This document shows, piece by piece, positions 20,721 through 31,735 of a DNA stretch of 64,000 nt. How positions within the stretch are numbered: the first letter of the stretch is position 1; each line of letters opens with the position of its first letter. This DNA is from Dermacentor variabilis (taxonomy: Eukaryota > Arthropoda > Arachnida > Ixodida > Ixodidae). The DNA is taken from NCBI RefSeq assembly GCF_050947875.1, contig NC_134568.1:215557648-215621647 (forward strand), given 5' to 3'. The notes beneath the pieces are model-generated. The model saw only the letters and a list, made by a program, of their open reading frames with translations, had not been told where the DNA came from and made no database searches. Both the position numbers and the translations under genes were made by a program.

Positions 20721-21275
20721 CATAAGAAGTGCTTAGGTGTCGGATTTAAACGCGACAGCGTTAAGGGCCCCGTGTCGCAGAAAATCCGGTGTCGGTGTCA
20801 GCAGAGTTGTCCGTGAGCATAAATGCGTTATATATTTAGGTATATGTATAGGCCACGCCTTGCTGTATGACATGCGGTATATGCTGGTTATATTGGCACA
20901 AGATTCTATCACTAAGACTGCTCATACCTTGTCTTACATTCTTGACAAGGTGATTCCTCGGAATTTTGAGAATAACAGCCCACAAACAAATGTCATGATC
21001 AAAAACACCCACAGCGCATACCTTCTGTGTTAAATATTCTCAGACTGAAATATTAAAAGTGCGAAACAATTGCAGAAACCTCGAAATGATGCAATCTTTT
21101 GAGCGCAACTGTGCACTACCTCTGGCATCGACCTACGCAAGAGGGCGCGTTTCTACCACAAATCTCGCCTTCGTGCATAGCGTTCGCCGCCAGCGTTACC
21201 CCGTAAACATAACGGTCAGTGGCGTACCAACTATTTCTCGAGTGCGGGCAAACAGTCTGACTCTCGCGCTCTCTC

Positions 21276-21317
<42 letters not shown>

Positions 21318-21420
21318 ATATCATAGGAAGTAATAATAAATAGGTAATAAAATAGGTAATAATAAAAAAATCGGGCCCCTCGGTTAATCCCCATCCTTGT
21401 CGTTTATATATAGATATATA
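20721..21420. other. Unassigned sequence
   Basis: No gene is recognisable. The stretch 20741-20815 (AACGCGACAGCGTTAAGGG, CGTGTCGCAGAAAATCCGG) has the look of dispersed repeat sequence. A (TA)n tract follows at 21280-21314. Confidence 0.4.
21280..21314. repeat. (TA)n microsatellite
   Basis: About 17 TA units preceded by a CT-rich run. Confidence 0.95.
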
Positions 21421-21715
21421 TACAGGGTGTACAAAGTTAGACTTTTTGGGGTTCTTTTTAAATGCGCAGAGGAGTACACAGAAGCCATTTGTGTACCTAG
21501 GTTCTGCTGCCAGGCGGTAGCAAACTGTGAGGATAATTGTAGTCGCAATGTGAGTATTTAATTAAATTCGATAATTAACCTCTTAGTTACTGCAGTTAGC
21601 AAGTATGTTTATATTGAAAACCCAGAGGTGACTATTATTTAGTGACTATTCCATTTTCTACAATTTTAGTAACGCGCCTGTGTCTTGAGATATGCACGTC
21701 TGAAAGTTCAGCCCA
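21421..21715 (+). mobile_element. Unclassified repeat E, copy 1, left part
   Basis: The end TACAGGGTGTACAAAGTTAG is followed by sequence that matches the reverse complement of 33860-34164. The copy is cut at 21715, where an RTE element begins, and continues at 25491. The terminal ACAGGGTGT resembles ends of some mariner-related elements, but no transposase is present and the class remains open. Confidence 0.65.
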
Positions 21716-21767
21716 TCATCATCATCACCTTCATCATCTTCTTCTTCTTCTTCATCATCAGTCTGTT

Positions 21768-24700
21768 TTATGTGCACTGCAGGATGAAGGCCTCTCCCTG
21801 CGATCTCCAATTGCCCCTGTCCAGCGCCGACCGATTCCAACTAGCGCCCGCGAATTTCCTTATTTCATCGCACCACGTAATCTTCTGCCATCCTCGACTG
21901 CGTTTTCCTTCTCCTGGTACCCATTCTGTAACCCTAACGGTCCAACGGTCATCTAAACGACGCATTACATCACCTGCCCAGCTCCATTTTTTTTCTCTTG
22001 ATGTCAATTAGAACATCGTCTATACCTCTTTCTGTCTCTTAACGTTATGCCTAGGAAACTTCGTTCCATCGCTCTTTGCGCGGTCCTTAACTTGTTCTCA
22101 AGCTTCCTTGTCAGTCTCCAAGTCTCTGCCCCATATGCCAGCACTGGTAAAATGCACTGATTGTACACCTTCCTTTTTAATGATAATGGTGACCTTCCAG
22201 TCAGGAGCTGACAATGTCTTCGGTATGCGATCCAACCCATTTTTATTCTTCTATGAATTTCCTTCTCGTGATCAAGGTTCCCGGTGATTAATTGACCTAG
22301 GTAAACGTACTCCTTCACAGACTCTAGAGGCTGACTGCCGATCTTGAACTCGTGTTGCGTTGCCCGGCTATTCGTCATTATCTTTGTCTCCTGCATATTA
22401 ATCTTCAACCCAACCCTTACACTCTTTCGGTTAAGGTCTTCAATTATTTGTTATAACTCGTCTGCATTTTTGCTGAGTAGAACAATATCATCGGCAAACC
22501 GAAGGTTGCTGAGATATTCGCCGTCGATCCTACTCCTAAGCTTTCCCAGTTTAATAGCTTGAATACTTCTTCCAAGCACGCAGTGTTAGATACGGGGCCT
22601 TTTCCTGAGCCTACTTCGAGTTCACCAGACCACATCGAATCGCGTCACACCTAATTAAGGAGCGCAGAAGCACGTATACCACATTCCCGAGGCGCGGCAC
22701 GTGCAAACAAGTTGGCGGCCCCCACCTCGTGCGCCGCATGTGGAGCTATTTACTGCTTGACTCTTCCCCAAAGTGTAGCGGGAGCCTGGCACTGTTCCAG
22801 GTAACGTGGGTCCCGAGCAAAGCTGCTTTGCAGCTCGGAAAGTCGCTCGAGAACAAACCGCCTGCCCCCGCTGTGCGCTTGCAAACCGCGAGGCAAGACG
22901 GCTGTAATGCACCGTGAAGCCCTGGCAGCAACCCCCCCATCCGCTTTTGTGACGGCAGTTGCAGACCGGGAAGGCAATACCGGAGACAAGTAATCCCTCG
23001 GACAATTGGAGCCCAAGGAATGACCATCTGAGCAGAATGTGACGTACACTCGCACGGGCGCCTACCATTGGCCGTAAACGACAACACCTGAGAGGGCTCG
23101 CCGATTGGCCGAAAATGACGTGACTTCGAGACACCGAAGGGGTTAAAAGCCAGAGACCGGGAGCAGCAAGAGAGCATTCCTTTATTCATCTCTTTCGAGC
23201 TCCTTGCCAGGGCCGCAGCGTCCGAGTTGCTGCCGGCCCGTAATGACTTTATGACTGTTAATTTCTTTAAACTCTCACTGTAAATAATGTAAATAAACCT
23301 CCAGTTTTCATCTTAAAGTCCTCCTCAACCTCGGCCATCTCCCGCACCCAACGGCAAGGTCCAAAATCTGGGGGACAGCAATTGGGATTGTCCTCCAGAT
23401 CCAACAGCAGTGAATAGCATTGGAGACATTGTCTCCCTGTCAGACCTGCTTCGTTTCTTTATAGGTATCTTCCTGCTTTTCTTGTGTAGAATTAAGATAG
23501 CTGTATAACTTCTGTAGATATTTTCCAAGGTATTTACGTAAGTATTCTGTACACCTTCATTACGTAATGCCTCTAAGACTGCTGGTATCTCTACTGAATC
23601 AAATGCCTTTTAGTAATCTATGAAAGCCCTATAGAGAGGCTTATTGTACTCTGCGGATTTCTCGATAACATGATTAACGACATGGATGTGATCCATTGCA
23701 GAGTATCCGTTCCGGAAGCCAGCATGTTCCCTTGATTGACTAAAGTCCAGTGTTGCCCTTATTCTATTGGAGATTATTTTGATAAATATTTTATGTAATA
23801 CTGCGAGTAAGCTAATGCGCCTATAGTTTTTCAATTGTTTAATGTTTCCCTTTTTGTGGATTAGTATAATGTTTGTATTCTTCCAGTTTTCTGGGATCCT
23901 TGCGGTTGATAGACACTTCGTATAAAGAGCCGCCAGCTTTCCAAGCATTATGTCTCCTCCATCTTTGATTAAATCGACTGATATTTCATCTCCTCCTGCC
24001 GCTCTTCCTTGTTTCATGTCTTGCAAGGCCCTTCTGACCTCATCGCTAGTTATAGGCGGAGTTTCTGTATCCTATTCATTACTGTTTCTAATGGAAGTAT
24101 CCTGACTCCTCTGGGTAATGTACCAGTCAGTATAAAATTCTTCCGTTTCTTTTACTATATCTTCGAGATTGCTGATGATATTACCCTGCTTATCTTTCAG
24201 TGCATACATCTGTTTTGTTTTATGCCAAGTTTCTTTCTCACTAATTTCAGGCTGCGTCCATTTTTTACGGCTCCGTCAGCCGTTCTCACGTTATAGTTTC
24301 AAATATCACTTACTTTCTCCTTGTTGATCAGTTTGGACAGTTCCGCGAATTCTGTCTTCTCTCTTGAGTTAGACACTTTCATACTTTGTCGTTTCTTTAT
24401 TAAGTCTTTTGTTATTTGGGAGAGCTTGCCTACTGGTTGCCTTGGTGCCTTGCCTCCCACTTCATTTGCTGCCTTTGAAGCCGGCCTAGTTACGGTTTCA
24501 TTCATTAGCTCTATGTCATCATCATCTGCATATTTTTTTGCAAGTACCAGCCTCACTTTTTCGGCTTTTACCCTTACTGCGTCTAGGTTGACCTGTTTTT
24601 TCTTGTCCAATTTTACTATTTCTCTCTTCAAATTGAGGTGAATCGTAACCCTCACTAGCCTATGATCACTGCACTTTACCCTGCCTAACACTTCAACATT

Positions 24701-25395
24701 CTGCACTATGCTGGAATCAGCAGAAAGTATGAAGCCAATTTCATTTCTTGTTTCAGCATTATGGCTCTTCCAGGTCCACTTTCTGTTGCTACGCTTCCCG
24801 AAAAAGGGGTTCGTTATTCGAAGCTTATTCCTTTCTGCGAATTCTACCAGCATCTCTCTTCTAGCATTTCCAGAATCGACGACGTAGTTGCCAACTGCTT
24901 GTTCACCAGCCTGATTTTCCCCCACTTTTGCATTGAAGTCGTCTGTTACTACAGTATTCTGAGTTTGCATTTTTCACATCCCTAATTCAACATCTTCATA
25001 AAACTGATCTGCTTTATCATCATCATGACTGGATCTTGGAGCGCAGGCTTGCACTATATTAATCTTTAGCTCTTATTAAGTTTGACTACGACTACAGCTA
25101 TCCTGTCATTAATGCTGTAGAATTCGTCAATGTTGCCCGCTACGTCCTTATGAATTAGGAATGCTACCCCGTATTGCTTCTTATCTAGGAGACCTCTATA
25201 GCAGAGGACATGTATAACCATCAATGTATAACCATCACGAGTTCTAATCTCACTAAGGCGATGATATCCCAAACAATGTCTAATAGTTCCTCAAAGAGTC
25301 CTGCTAAGCTAGCCTCACTCGAGAGAGTTCGTGTGTTAAACCTTGTAAGGGTCAGTTTCCATCGTGGCCTGTCCGGAACCAAGGATTCTTAGCAT
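21768..25395 (-). pseudogene. RTE endonuclease-reverse transcriptase, broken
   Basis: Endonuclease pieces lie at 25395-25066 (TRTLSSEASLAGLFEELLDI, then LSEIRTRDGYTL) and 24970-24299 (VTDDFNAKVGENQ, WTWKSHNAETRNEIGFIL, VKCSDHRLV). The reverse transcriptase starts at 24026 (AGGDEISVDLIKDGG, NWKNTNIILIHKKGN, NYRRISLL). Its motif A region reads AFIDY, a stop, then KAFDSVE. After the inserted LTR it resumes with LEEVFK and the catalytic FADDIVLLSKN, then a stop and the region EYVYLGQLITGN. The tail YGAETWRLTR and LGITLRDR is diagnostic of the RTE clade. Several stops and frameshifts make it inactive. No RNase H is present, as expected. Confidence 0.85.
22584..23406 (+). mobile_element. Solo LTR with GCAG target duplication inside the RTE
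   Basis: The 823-bp unit begins TGTTAGATACGG and ends AGATCCAACA. It is flanked by GCAG at 22580-22583 and 23407-23410. Removing it joins the RTE reverse-transcriptase frame exactly (FTA to CLEEVFK on the minus strand), which proves the borders. On the plus strand it has a TATA-like TTAAAAGCC near 23143 and AATAAA near 23291. Its last 30 bp resemble those of the LTR at 58108-58967 (shared GGGATTG, CTCC and ATCC spacing), so the two belong to related families. Confidence 0.88.
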
Positions 25396-25490
25396 CTTCT
25401 ACTGCGTTACGGGTCTGACCGCTGCCTTGGTCAGGTGCTCCGCAGCTGCTGGGAACTGAGGACCATTGGGTAATTGAGTGAGTAATTGAA

Positions 25491-25712
25491 CCCAAGCCGT
25501 CTAATTACGCATGCGAGGCCCCTCCTTAGTGTGACGCAGCTGTTGCGTATGGCTCTCCGTCTGACAAGAATGTGGGGGGACAGGCGAAGGGGATTACTTT
25601 TCGTTCTCGGCCAGCGTTTCCGTTCTTGGTCAGCGAAACCGAAGAATGACTGTGCGGGCGACATGAGACGAGCCCTGTTTCTTTGATCATTTCCTAGTAG
25701 AGTGGGTGACAA
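25491..25712 (+). mobile_element. Unclassified repeat E, copy 1, right part
   Basis: Continuation of repeat E after the RTE insertion. CCCAAGCCGTCTAATTACGC and the following 200 bp match the reverse complement of about 33640-33866. Confidence 0.65.
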
Positions 25713-26221
25713 GTCGCCGTGCCGCTTAATTATACTTATGCACTCAGGTGGAGCGATACTGCTCTGTTTTCTTTAATAATAATGGAAGCTTTGTTTGTAG
25801 AATAATTGAAATTAATGACATCTCACAACATAAAACTACAGTTGCAGAATGATTGAAATTAATGCCATCTCAACAAGATAAAGCGGCAGCGTCAGCTGCC
25901 ATACAGGACATTATTAACCACCAAAGTTTCCAGGGCGCCTTGCACATGCGTAAACAGAATTTACGACCCTGTATTGTGAGCGCTTAGGAAACGCGGGTTA
26001 ATTGCCCGTATTCTACATGTCAACATTTAAAAATTAGAACGCATCTACCAGTCCTCATGACAGAGCATGAAATTGTGTCAACGTAGCCAAATTCGCATTT
26101 ATTTAGTTAAGCACAGCTCGATTCCGGCATTACTTCGGAAGAAGTGGGAATAAAAGAACAACAACAACAACGAAAAAAAACAAGTACAGTGTAAATCCAT
26201 GGCCTACATGCAAACAAAACA
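25713..26221. other. Unassigned AT-rich sequence
   Basis: No gene is recognisable. A short duplication is visible: GAATAATTGAAATTAATG near 25800 and GAATGATTGAAATTAATG near 25847, both followed by a CATCTCA motif. Confidence 0.4.
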
Positions 26222-26222
26222 T

Positions 26223-26238
26223 ATGGATGGATGGATGG
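26223..26238. repeat. (ATGG)4 tail of element C
   Basis: Four ATGG units on the plus strand directly abut the element's 3' end. Confidence 0.9.
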
Positions 26239-26245
26239 AAACAAC

Positions 26246-26251
26246 TTTATT
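26246..26251 (-). promoter_or_regulatory. AATAAA signal at the 3' end of element C
   Basis: AATAAAGTTGTTTCC precedes the (ATCC)n tail and is shared in form with elements B and D. Confidence 0.6.
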
Positions 26252-26280
26252 CTGAATCCGGCAAATTTGATGACCCGGGC

Positions 26281-29200
26281 TCAGGTCTCCCATGAGGGGA
26301 CTTCGAGGCCTTGCCTCGTCGCCGCCTCTCGGGCTTGCTGGACAGCCCACTCTTGTGTCTTGAGGTTGGAGCTGCGCAGAGCGGCGGCCCACTTCGACGC
26401 AAGAGCCTCTGGAGCTACTGCCATTGTAGCTGATGTAACCCGACACTCCCACAACATGTGTGACAGCGTCGCTCTAGTGTCCTGACATAATTTGCAAAGA
26501 GCATTCGGGTATTGCGCGGGGAAAATGTGCTGCAATCGCACCGGACTGGGGAATGTTTGTGTTTGCAATTGTCGCCAGATGACTGCCTGGCGACGTTTCA
26601 GCATGGGGTGAGGTGGGGGCAGCAACCGCCTGCCTAGCTGGTAGTGCTTGGTGATGTCATTATACCTGACCAGGCGTTCTCGCGTGCTTTGAGCCAGCAG
26701 TTCCGAACTCGAAGAGGCGGTCCCCGATTCTGCGCGGCGGGTCAGTTCTCGCGCAGAGCGGTGTGCTACCTCGTTCAAGTTAATGAGGCCCTCATCGGTG
26801 GGGGTGGCGACGTGCGCTGGAAACCATATGATGGCGGTGTTATCGAAGTGCTGTCGACCAGCTTTCCTTAGAATCTGGAGAGCTTCGGAGGAAATGCGCC
26901 CCCGCGCGTAGTTGCGAACTGCGGATTGTGAGTCGCTAAACACTACCTCGCAGAGGGGGTCGGTAAGCGCAAGCGCAATCGCTACCTCTTCTGCTGTTTC
27001 GGGGTATTCCGTTGCGACACTACACGCGTGCGTAAGCCTGGAGCTAACGTCTACGACTACCGCCGTGAACCGGCGTTCTCGCGTGTATTCTGCGGCGTCT
27101 ACAAAGCGCGTAGTCCTCTTTCCACCCAAGGAGCGCAGCAGTGCCTTGGCACGGGCCTGGCGTCGGCCCCGATTAAATTCGGGGTGCATGTTTCGAGGCA
27201 TAGGGGCGACAATCAGTGTGTCGCTGAGGTCAGGTGGAATGACCTGTTTCTGACCGTGTTGGACGTGGTAGTTGAAGCCGAGTTTCCGCAGGATGTACCG
27301 GCCCGTGGCTGTCAGAGACATGCGTTCGAGTTGAGAGGTTCTTTGCGCATCCACGATTTCCTCAAGCGTGTTGTATACCCCCAGCTGTAGCAGACGAGCA
27401 GTGCTTGTGGACTCCGGTAGGCCAAGGGCGATCTTGTAAGTCTTGCGTATAAGGGTGTTGATTTTCTCCCTTTCAGTGACATTCCAGTTGTGGAAGGCAG
27501 CCACATAAGTGATGTGACTGATTGCGAAAGAGTGTATGAGGCGCATGACACTGTCCTCCTTCATGCCCGTGTGCTTGTTTGTAATGCGTTTGATCAGGCG
27601 GGTAGCCTCTGTAACCTTGCCTTCGATTTTGCGAATAGCTTCTATGTTTGACCCGTTGGCTGCTATATGCATGCCTAGGATGCGTATCTTCGGGACTCGG
27701 GGAATGCAGGAGCCGTCTTGCGTATAGAGGATTATGTCGTCACATTGGCGCCATTCGGCTGTAGGCTTGGGCCGGCGGCGCGAGCGGTAGACGAGCAGCT
27801 CCGATTTCAGTGGAGATAGTCGGAGACCTGTGTCTTGTAGGTAGGTTTCGACTGCAGAGACCGCTGCTTGTAAGGTGCATTCTATCTGACCGTCACTGCC
27901 CTTGTTGACCCACAGGGTGATGTCATCTGCGTACAAGGCGTGATGGAGGCCATCGATCTCGTCGAGGTAGGCCGGGAGACCCAGCATCACGAGGTTGAAA
28001 AGGAGCGGGGATATGACCGATCCTTGAGGAGTGCCGGTGCTTCCTAGTGTATGTTCGTCGGATGTCATGCTGCCGACCGCGAGGGTGACTGTGCGGCGCG
28101 ACAGGAAGTCTCTGACGTAGTTGTAGCTTCGCGCACCCAAGTTGAGCTTGTTTATGCGGCTCAGGATTGCTGCATGTGCTACGTTGTCAAATGCCTTTTC
28201 CAAGTCCAGGCCGAGGATGGCCCGGTTGCCGCTAGTTGGGTCATTGATAATCTCGTGGTAGAGCTGGAGCATGACGTCTTGAGTGGAGAGGTGTGACCGG
28301 AAGCCCACCATAGTGGGTGGGTAGGCTCCAGTGTCCTCGAGGTGGTGGTTGATGCGGGAGAGGAACGCGTGCTCCATCACTTTGCCAACGCAGGATGTGA
28401 GGGAAATGGGCCGCAAGTGATCGAGGCTGGACGGCTTGCCTGGCTTCGGTATCAGGACTGCTTTAGAGCGTTTCCACGCCTCTGGGATGCAACCTGCTCG
28501 CCAGCATTTGTTGATGTATGCCGTAAGAGCGGTTATCGAGGCATCATCGAGGTTTCTTAGAGTCTTGTTCGTAACCTTGTCGGGACCAGGTGCTGATTTG
28601 CCATTAAGGTCGTGGAGAGCTGCGCGGATCTCTGACTCGTGAAATTCTTCATCGAGTGTCACATTTGTCTCTCCAGTGTAATCCCCGTGTTGAACATCGG
28701 GCCGTCGAGGGAAGTACTTGGCTAGCAGGCGTGTCACGAGCTGGTGATCACTCGTGGTAGCCTGTTCCTTGTGCAAAAGGCGTTGCAGGTTTGCTTGCTG
28801 AGCAGACTTGCTCTGCGTTTCCCCCAAGAGGTGACGAAGGAGACGCCACGTGCTGCCATTGTGGAGCTGCCCATCGACTGCGTTGCAGATGTCATACCAC
28901 TGTTGGCGGCTTAAGGTCCGGCAATGGTCTTCCAGCTGGCGATTGATATGTGCCATCTTCTTACGAAGCTTTCGGTTGTGCCTTTGCTGCTTCCATCTTG
29001 CGTTTAGTGACGTCTTGGCTTCCCAGAGGTGGGCTAGTCGGCTGTCGATCTTGTCAAACTGGAATTCGGGTGCGAGCGTCTGCGTCGCCTTGTTCATGTC
29101 GTCGTTGAGCGTCTCCATCCATGCCTCGATGTCATCGATGTTCTCCTCACCTCTCTGTTCAGCTCGCTGCTTTCGGAATTTGTCCCAGTCCGTCCATTTG

Positions 29201-29904
29201 AATAGCTTAGGAAAAGGGGGTGTACCCGCCTGAGGAATTCGTGTTTCTATGATCATGTGGTCACTACCGAGATCTTCAAAGGTATTGCGCCGCATTGCTT
29301 GAGGGATGTTACGGACCGCCGTTAGGTCTGGTGTCGTGTCCCGTGCCGTAGAGGTGCCCGTGCGGGTTGGCGCCGTGGGATCGGTAATAAGAGTTAATTC
29401 GGCATCATGTAGGTCCTGCCACAGGCGTCGACCTTTGGCGGTAGTGTAGCCATAGCCCCAGGCCTCGTTCGGGGCGTTAAAATCTCCCCCCACCAGAAAC
29501 GGGTTTGCGCCCGCCAAGGCAAGCGCCCCTCGGAACAGAGAGAGGAAACGAGCCCGTGAGTGAGCCGGATTACTATATACGTTGAGGAGAAATAAACTGT
29601 GGTTGCGTGTTCTATTGGGAAGGAGCTCTACAAGCATGTTTTCCGCATGTGTGCCGCTTACGCTGTGTTCTTGCACCACTATTCCTTTCCGAATTAAAAT
29701 TGCAAGTCCGCGATCAACGGGAATCGGCGAGGCATTCGCAGTGTAACCTGGAAGTTTTGGTACGGTACCTACTGTTTCTTGTATCATTATGATGTCGGGT
29801 TTGGGTTGCGCGTGTCGGACGTACTGTTGCAGCAGTGGTTGCTTCTTAGTGAAGCCCCGACAGTTCCACTGCCACACCACGAGCTCGTTAGTGGGGCTGG
29901 CCAT
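26281..29904 (-). CDS. ORF2 endonuclease / reverse transcriptase / RNase H of element C, intact
   Basis: A 1207-residue protein from a good ATG at 29904. The endonuclease begins VVWQWNCRGF and has MIQETVG, GGDFNAPNEAWGY, TPDLTAV and GSDHMI. The reverse transcriptase has LIPKPGKP, LRPISLTSC, motif A LGLDLEKAFDNVAH, GTPQGSVISPLLF and LYADDITLW. RNase H has FVDAAEY, a Glu in AEEVAIALAL, FSDSQSA, and NLNEVAHRSA preceded by IIWFPAH. The C-terminal Cys/His cluster CKLCQDTRATLSHMLWEC closes it. No stop or frameshift is seen, so the enzyme could be functional. ORF1 of the same copy is broken. Confidence 0.92.
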   Translation of the reverse strand: MASPTNELVVWQWNCRGFTKKQPLLQQYVRHAQPKPDIIMIQETVGTVPKLPGYTANASPIPVDRGLAILIRKGIVVQEHSVSGTHAENMLVELLPNRTRNHSLFLLNVYSNPAHSRARFLSLFRGALALAGANPFLVGGDFNAPNEAWGYGYTTAKGRRLWQDLHDAELTLITDPTAPTRTGTSTARDTTPDLTAVRNIPQAMRRNTFEDLGSDHMIIETRIPQAGTPPFPKLFKWTDWDKFRKQRAEQRGEENIDDIEAWMETLNDDMNKATQTLAPEFQFDKIDSRLAHLWEAKTSLNARWKQQRHNRKLRKKMAHINRQLEDHCRTLSRQQWYDICNAVDGQLHNGSTWRLLRHLLGETQSKSAQQANLQRLLHKEQATTSDHQLVTRLLAKYFPRRPDVQHGDYTGETNVTLDEEFHESEIRAALHDLNGKSAPGPDKVTNKTLRNLDDASITALTAYINKCWRAGCIPEAWKRSKAVLIPKPGKPSSLDHLRPISLTSCVGKVMEHAFLSRINHHLEDTGAYPPTMVGFRSHLSTQDVMLQLYHEIINDPTSGNRAILGLDLEKAFDNVAHAAILSRINKLNLGARSYNYVRDFLSRRTVTLAVGSMTSDEHTLGSTGTPQGSVISPLLFNLVMLGLPAYLDEIDGLHHALYADDITLWVNKGSDGQIECTLQAAVSAVETYLQDTGLRLSPLKSELLVYRSRRRPKPTAEWRQCDDIILYTQDGSCIPRVPKIRILGMHIAANGSNIEAIRKIEGKVTEATRLIKRITNKHTGMKEDSVMRLIHSFAISHITYVAAFHNWNVTEREKINTLIRKTYKIALGLPESTSTARLLQLGVYNTLEEIVDAQRTSQLERMSLTATGRYILRKLGFNYHVQHGQKQVIPPDLSDTLIVAPMPRNMHPEFNRGRRQARAKALLRSLGGKRTTRFVDAAEYTRERRFTAVVVDVSSRLTHACSVATEYPETAEEVAIALALTDPLCEVVFSDSQSAVRNYARGRISSEALQILRKAGRQHFDNTAIIWFPAHVATPTDEGLINLNEVAHRSARELTRRAESGTASSSSELLAQSTRERLVRYNDITKHYQLGRRLLPPPHPMLKRRQAVIWRQLQTQTFPSPVRLQHIFPAQYPNALCKLCQDTRATLSHMLWECRVTSATMAVAPEALASKWAAALRSSNLKTQEWAVQQAREAATRQGLEVPSWET

Positions 29905-31674
29905 CGTGGTGCTGTACTTGTGCGTTACCTGAAATAGGACTAGGGTGAATGACTGTAGGGCCCATGGTGGGCATCATTTCCATGCCTGGGCGAAGGCCTA
30001 TGTGAGTCTCGATTTTGTCTATATGGATTTCAACCCTGTCTGTTCGAGCAGTGAGGTTATTGACCGCAACGCCGATGTTGCGGATCCCGGTTTGAATTTC
30101 TGAAAGCAGCTTCCTCATTTCTTCATGTTCTTTCCGCCATCATTTATCGTGACATGTGCTTTGCGCCAATCACTTACTGCTGATTCGAGGTTCTCGAGCT
30201 GTTGAGACTCGGAACTGGCCGCCGCGCGTTTCTTTGTGGGCGGCGCCGCATTGTCGTTACCGTTCGTGACGGGAGTCGGGACTAAAGCAGGTTTAGGTAT
30301 AGATGTCTGCGCCATCGACTGTTTAATCTCTCGAATTTCTTGGGTTAATTGTAGCACGACCGTACGTAATTGTGCGTTTTCGCGCTGCATTTCTTCCAAT
30401 GCCACATCCCTGGGGTCCCTCTTATTATTGGGTTCGGAGGCAGTAGCTCCCTGAGCCTTGCGTCTCAGCGAGCCCTTAACCGCATCTGCCCAGCTCACCT
30501 TGTCAGGTAAGTCCGAATCTTGCTGGCCGGCTTGCTTCGGACGCCGAGAGCTCGAACGGCTACGGCTCGGCCCGGGGATTTTGCTGCGCGCCCGGCTCCG
30601 AGACCTGCTCTGCCGGCGGGATGGAGGCCCCGCAACCGAGCGAGACCGGGCCCGGCCTCGAGAGCGGGAGCGGGAGGCAGGTGGGAAATGTTCGTCGTAG
30701 TTCTGTTGCTGTAGCTCGAGGGCGGCCTCCGCCGCTGCCCTCTGGCGGTCTCCGCGTCGTTTCTTAACAAGATAGGGGGTCTTGAATCGAGCCTTGCAGG
30801 CCTTGTCCGCAGTGGGATGCGCTCCCCCACAAAGGTGACACCTTGGCGTGCATGTGTGATTGGGGTCTGGGTTCGAGGCTCCGCAGCCTCTACACACACG
30901 GTCTTGGGGGTTCGGGCAGACGTCCATGCGATGTCCGACGCGTCCGCACTGGTGGCACACGTCAATCTGCTTTCTGTACAAGGTACACCTGAGCATAGCA
31001 CCCCCGTAGTACACCCACGTTGGTACTCGGCCACCATCGAAGGCGATGATGACCGACGTGGTCTTGCTGAGTCTTTTGGCCGCTAAGGCATTCGGGTTCC
31101 TCTTGTTGACTATATGGAGGTGAATGTCCTTCGCGTCTTCTTCGAGAGGAATGCCTCGGACGACCCCCTTGACTGTATAGTCGGGCGCAGTTTCATATGC
31201 CCGTATCTCGAACTGGTGTCCGTCGACCTCAAAGCTGTCGAGTCGGCGGTACCGTTCTGCATTAGGAGAGTGAGGGGTACTCACAACGATGATATTTTGC
31301 TGAATATTTGGGCAGACAATGTCCTCCGTGGCGTCTTGTGGAGATACGTTTGCTGGCCTATATAAGGCCGAAGCGAGGCGGACGACCCCGACTTTTGCAA
31401 CGTTCAAGCCGCCCCGTGGCCTGATAACTACTTTGTGGTGATCACGTGGAAGAGTGGGCATCTTCCCTGCCTTCAGAACTTGCTGCTTGTGAGCGCGCGG
31501 GCCTCGCTGCGCCTTGTTCGTGCCTCCAACGCCGGTTTGGGAGGCTGATGCAGTGTTAGGGTTAGCGCGCTTGCCCCAAGGAGAAAGTCGTGCACGCGGG
31601 CCAATGGTGCACCATCCTGTTTCCTCGGAAATCTCGGTGGGTGAGATATCAGTTCCTGCAACTTGTATTTCCAT
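29888..31674 (-). pseudogene. ORF1 of element C, single frame change
   Basis: The ATG at 31674 opens a nucleocapsid-like frame. It has zinc knuckle CHQCGRVGHRMDVC (CX2CX4HX4C), a second cluster CRGCGASNPDPNHTC and CHLCGGAHPTADKAC (CX2CX3HX6C). A long Ser/Arg-rich stretch follows, then a predicted coiled coil (EEMQRENAQLRTVVLQL). That frame stops at 30115. The last 76 codons (MRKLLSEIQTGIRNIG onward, a heptad-like helix) continue in another frame from 30118, with an ATGA stop/start overlap. A one-nucleotide indel in this copy is the simplest reading. The end at 29888 overlaps ORF2 by 17 nt. Confidence 0.82.
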
Positions 31675-31735
31675 GGCGGCTTGAAGAAATGTGACGCGCA
31701 GCAGTAACTGCGGCTCACGTATCGGCCGGAGCACT

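Larger units (their letters stand above)
21716..25490 (-). mobile_element. RTE-clade non-LTR retrotransposon, interrupted
   Basis: A minus-strand RTE-type element of about 2.95 kb net, carrying an 823-bp solo LTR insert. It ends in a GAA/GATGAT-type simple-repeat tail (21716-21760), as RTE elements do. It sits inside repeat E. The repeat's other copy reads CAGCCCAAGCC across the site, and here CCCA is present on both sides (21712-21715 and 25491-25494), which suggests a short target duplication. Confidence 0.85.
26222..31735 (-). mobile_element. I-like non-LTR retrotransposon, element C (near full length)
   Basis: About 5.5 kb on the minus strand, with ORF1, an intact ORF2 and a 3' end reading AATAAAGTTGTTTCC followed directly by (ATCC)4 (26223-26238 on the plus strand as ATGG units). 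The 5' limit is estimated at about 60 nt before the ORF1 ATG. Only ORF1 carries a visible lesion, a single frame change near 30115. Confidence 0.9.

Noticed and set aside
21685..22011. Plus-strand frame with Ile/Phe-rich start as a membrane protein
   Set aside because: It is the antisense of the RTE tail and C-terminus, and the hydrophobic part is a simple repeat.
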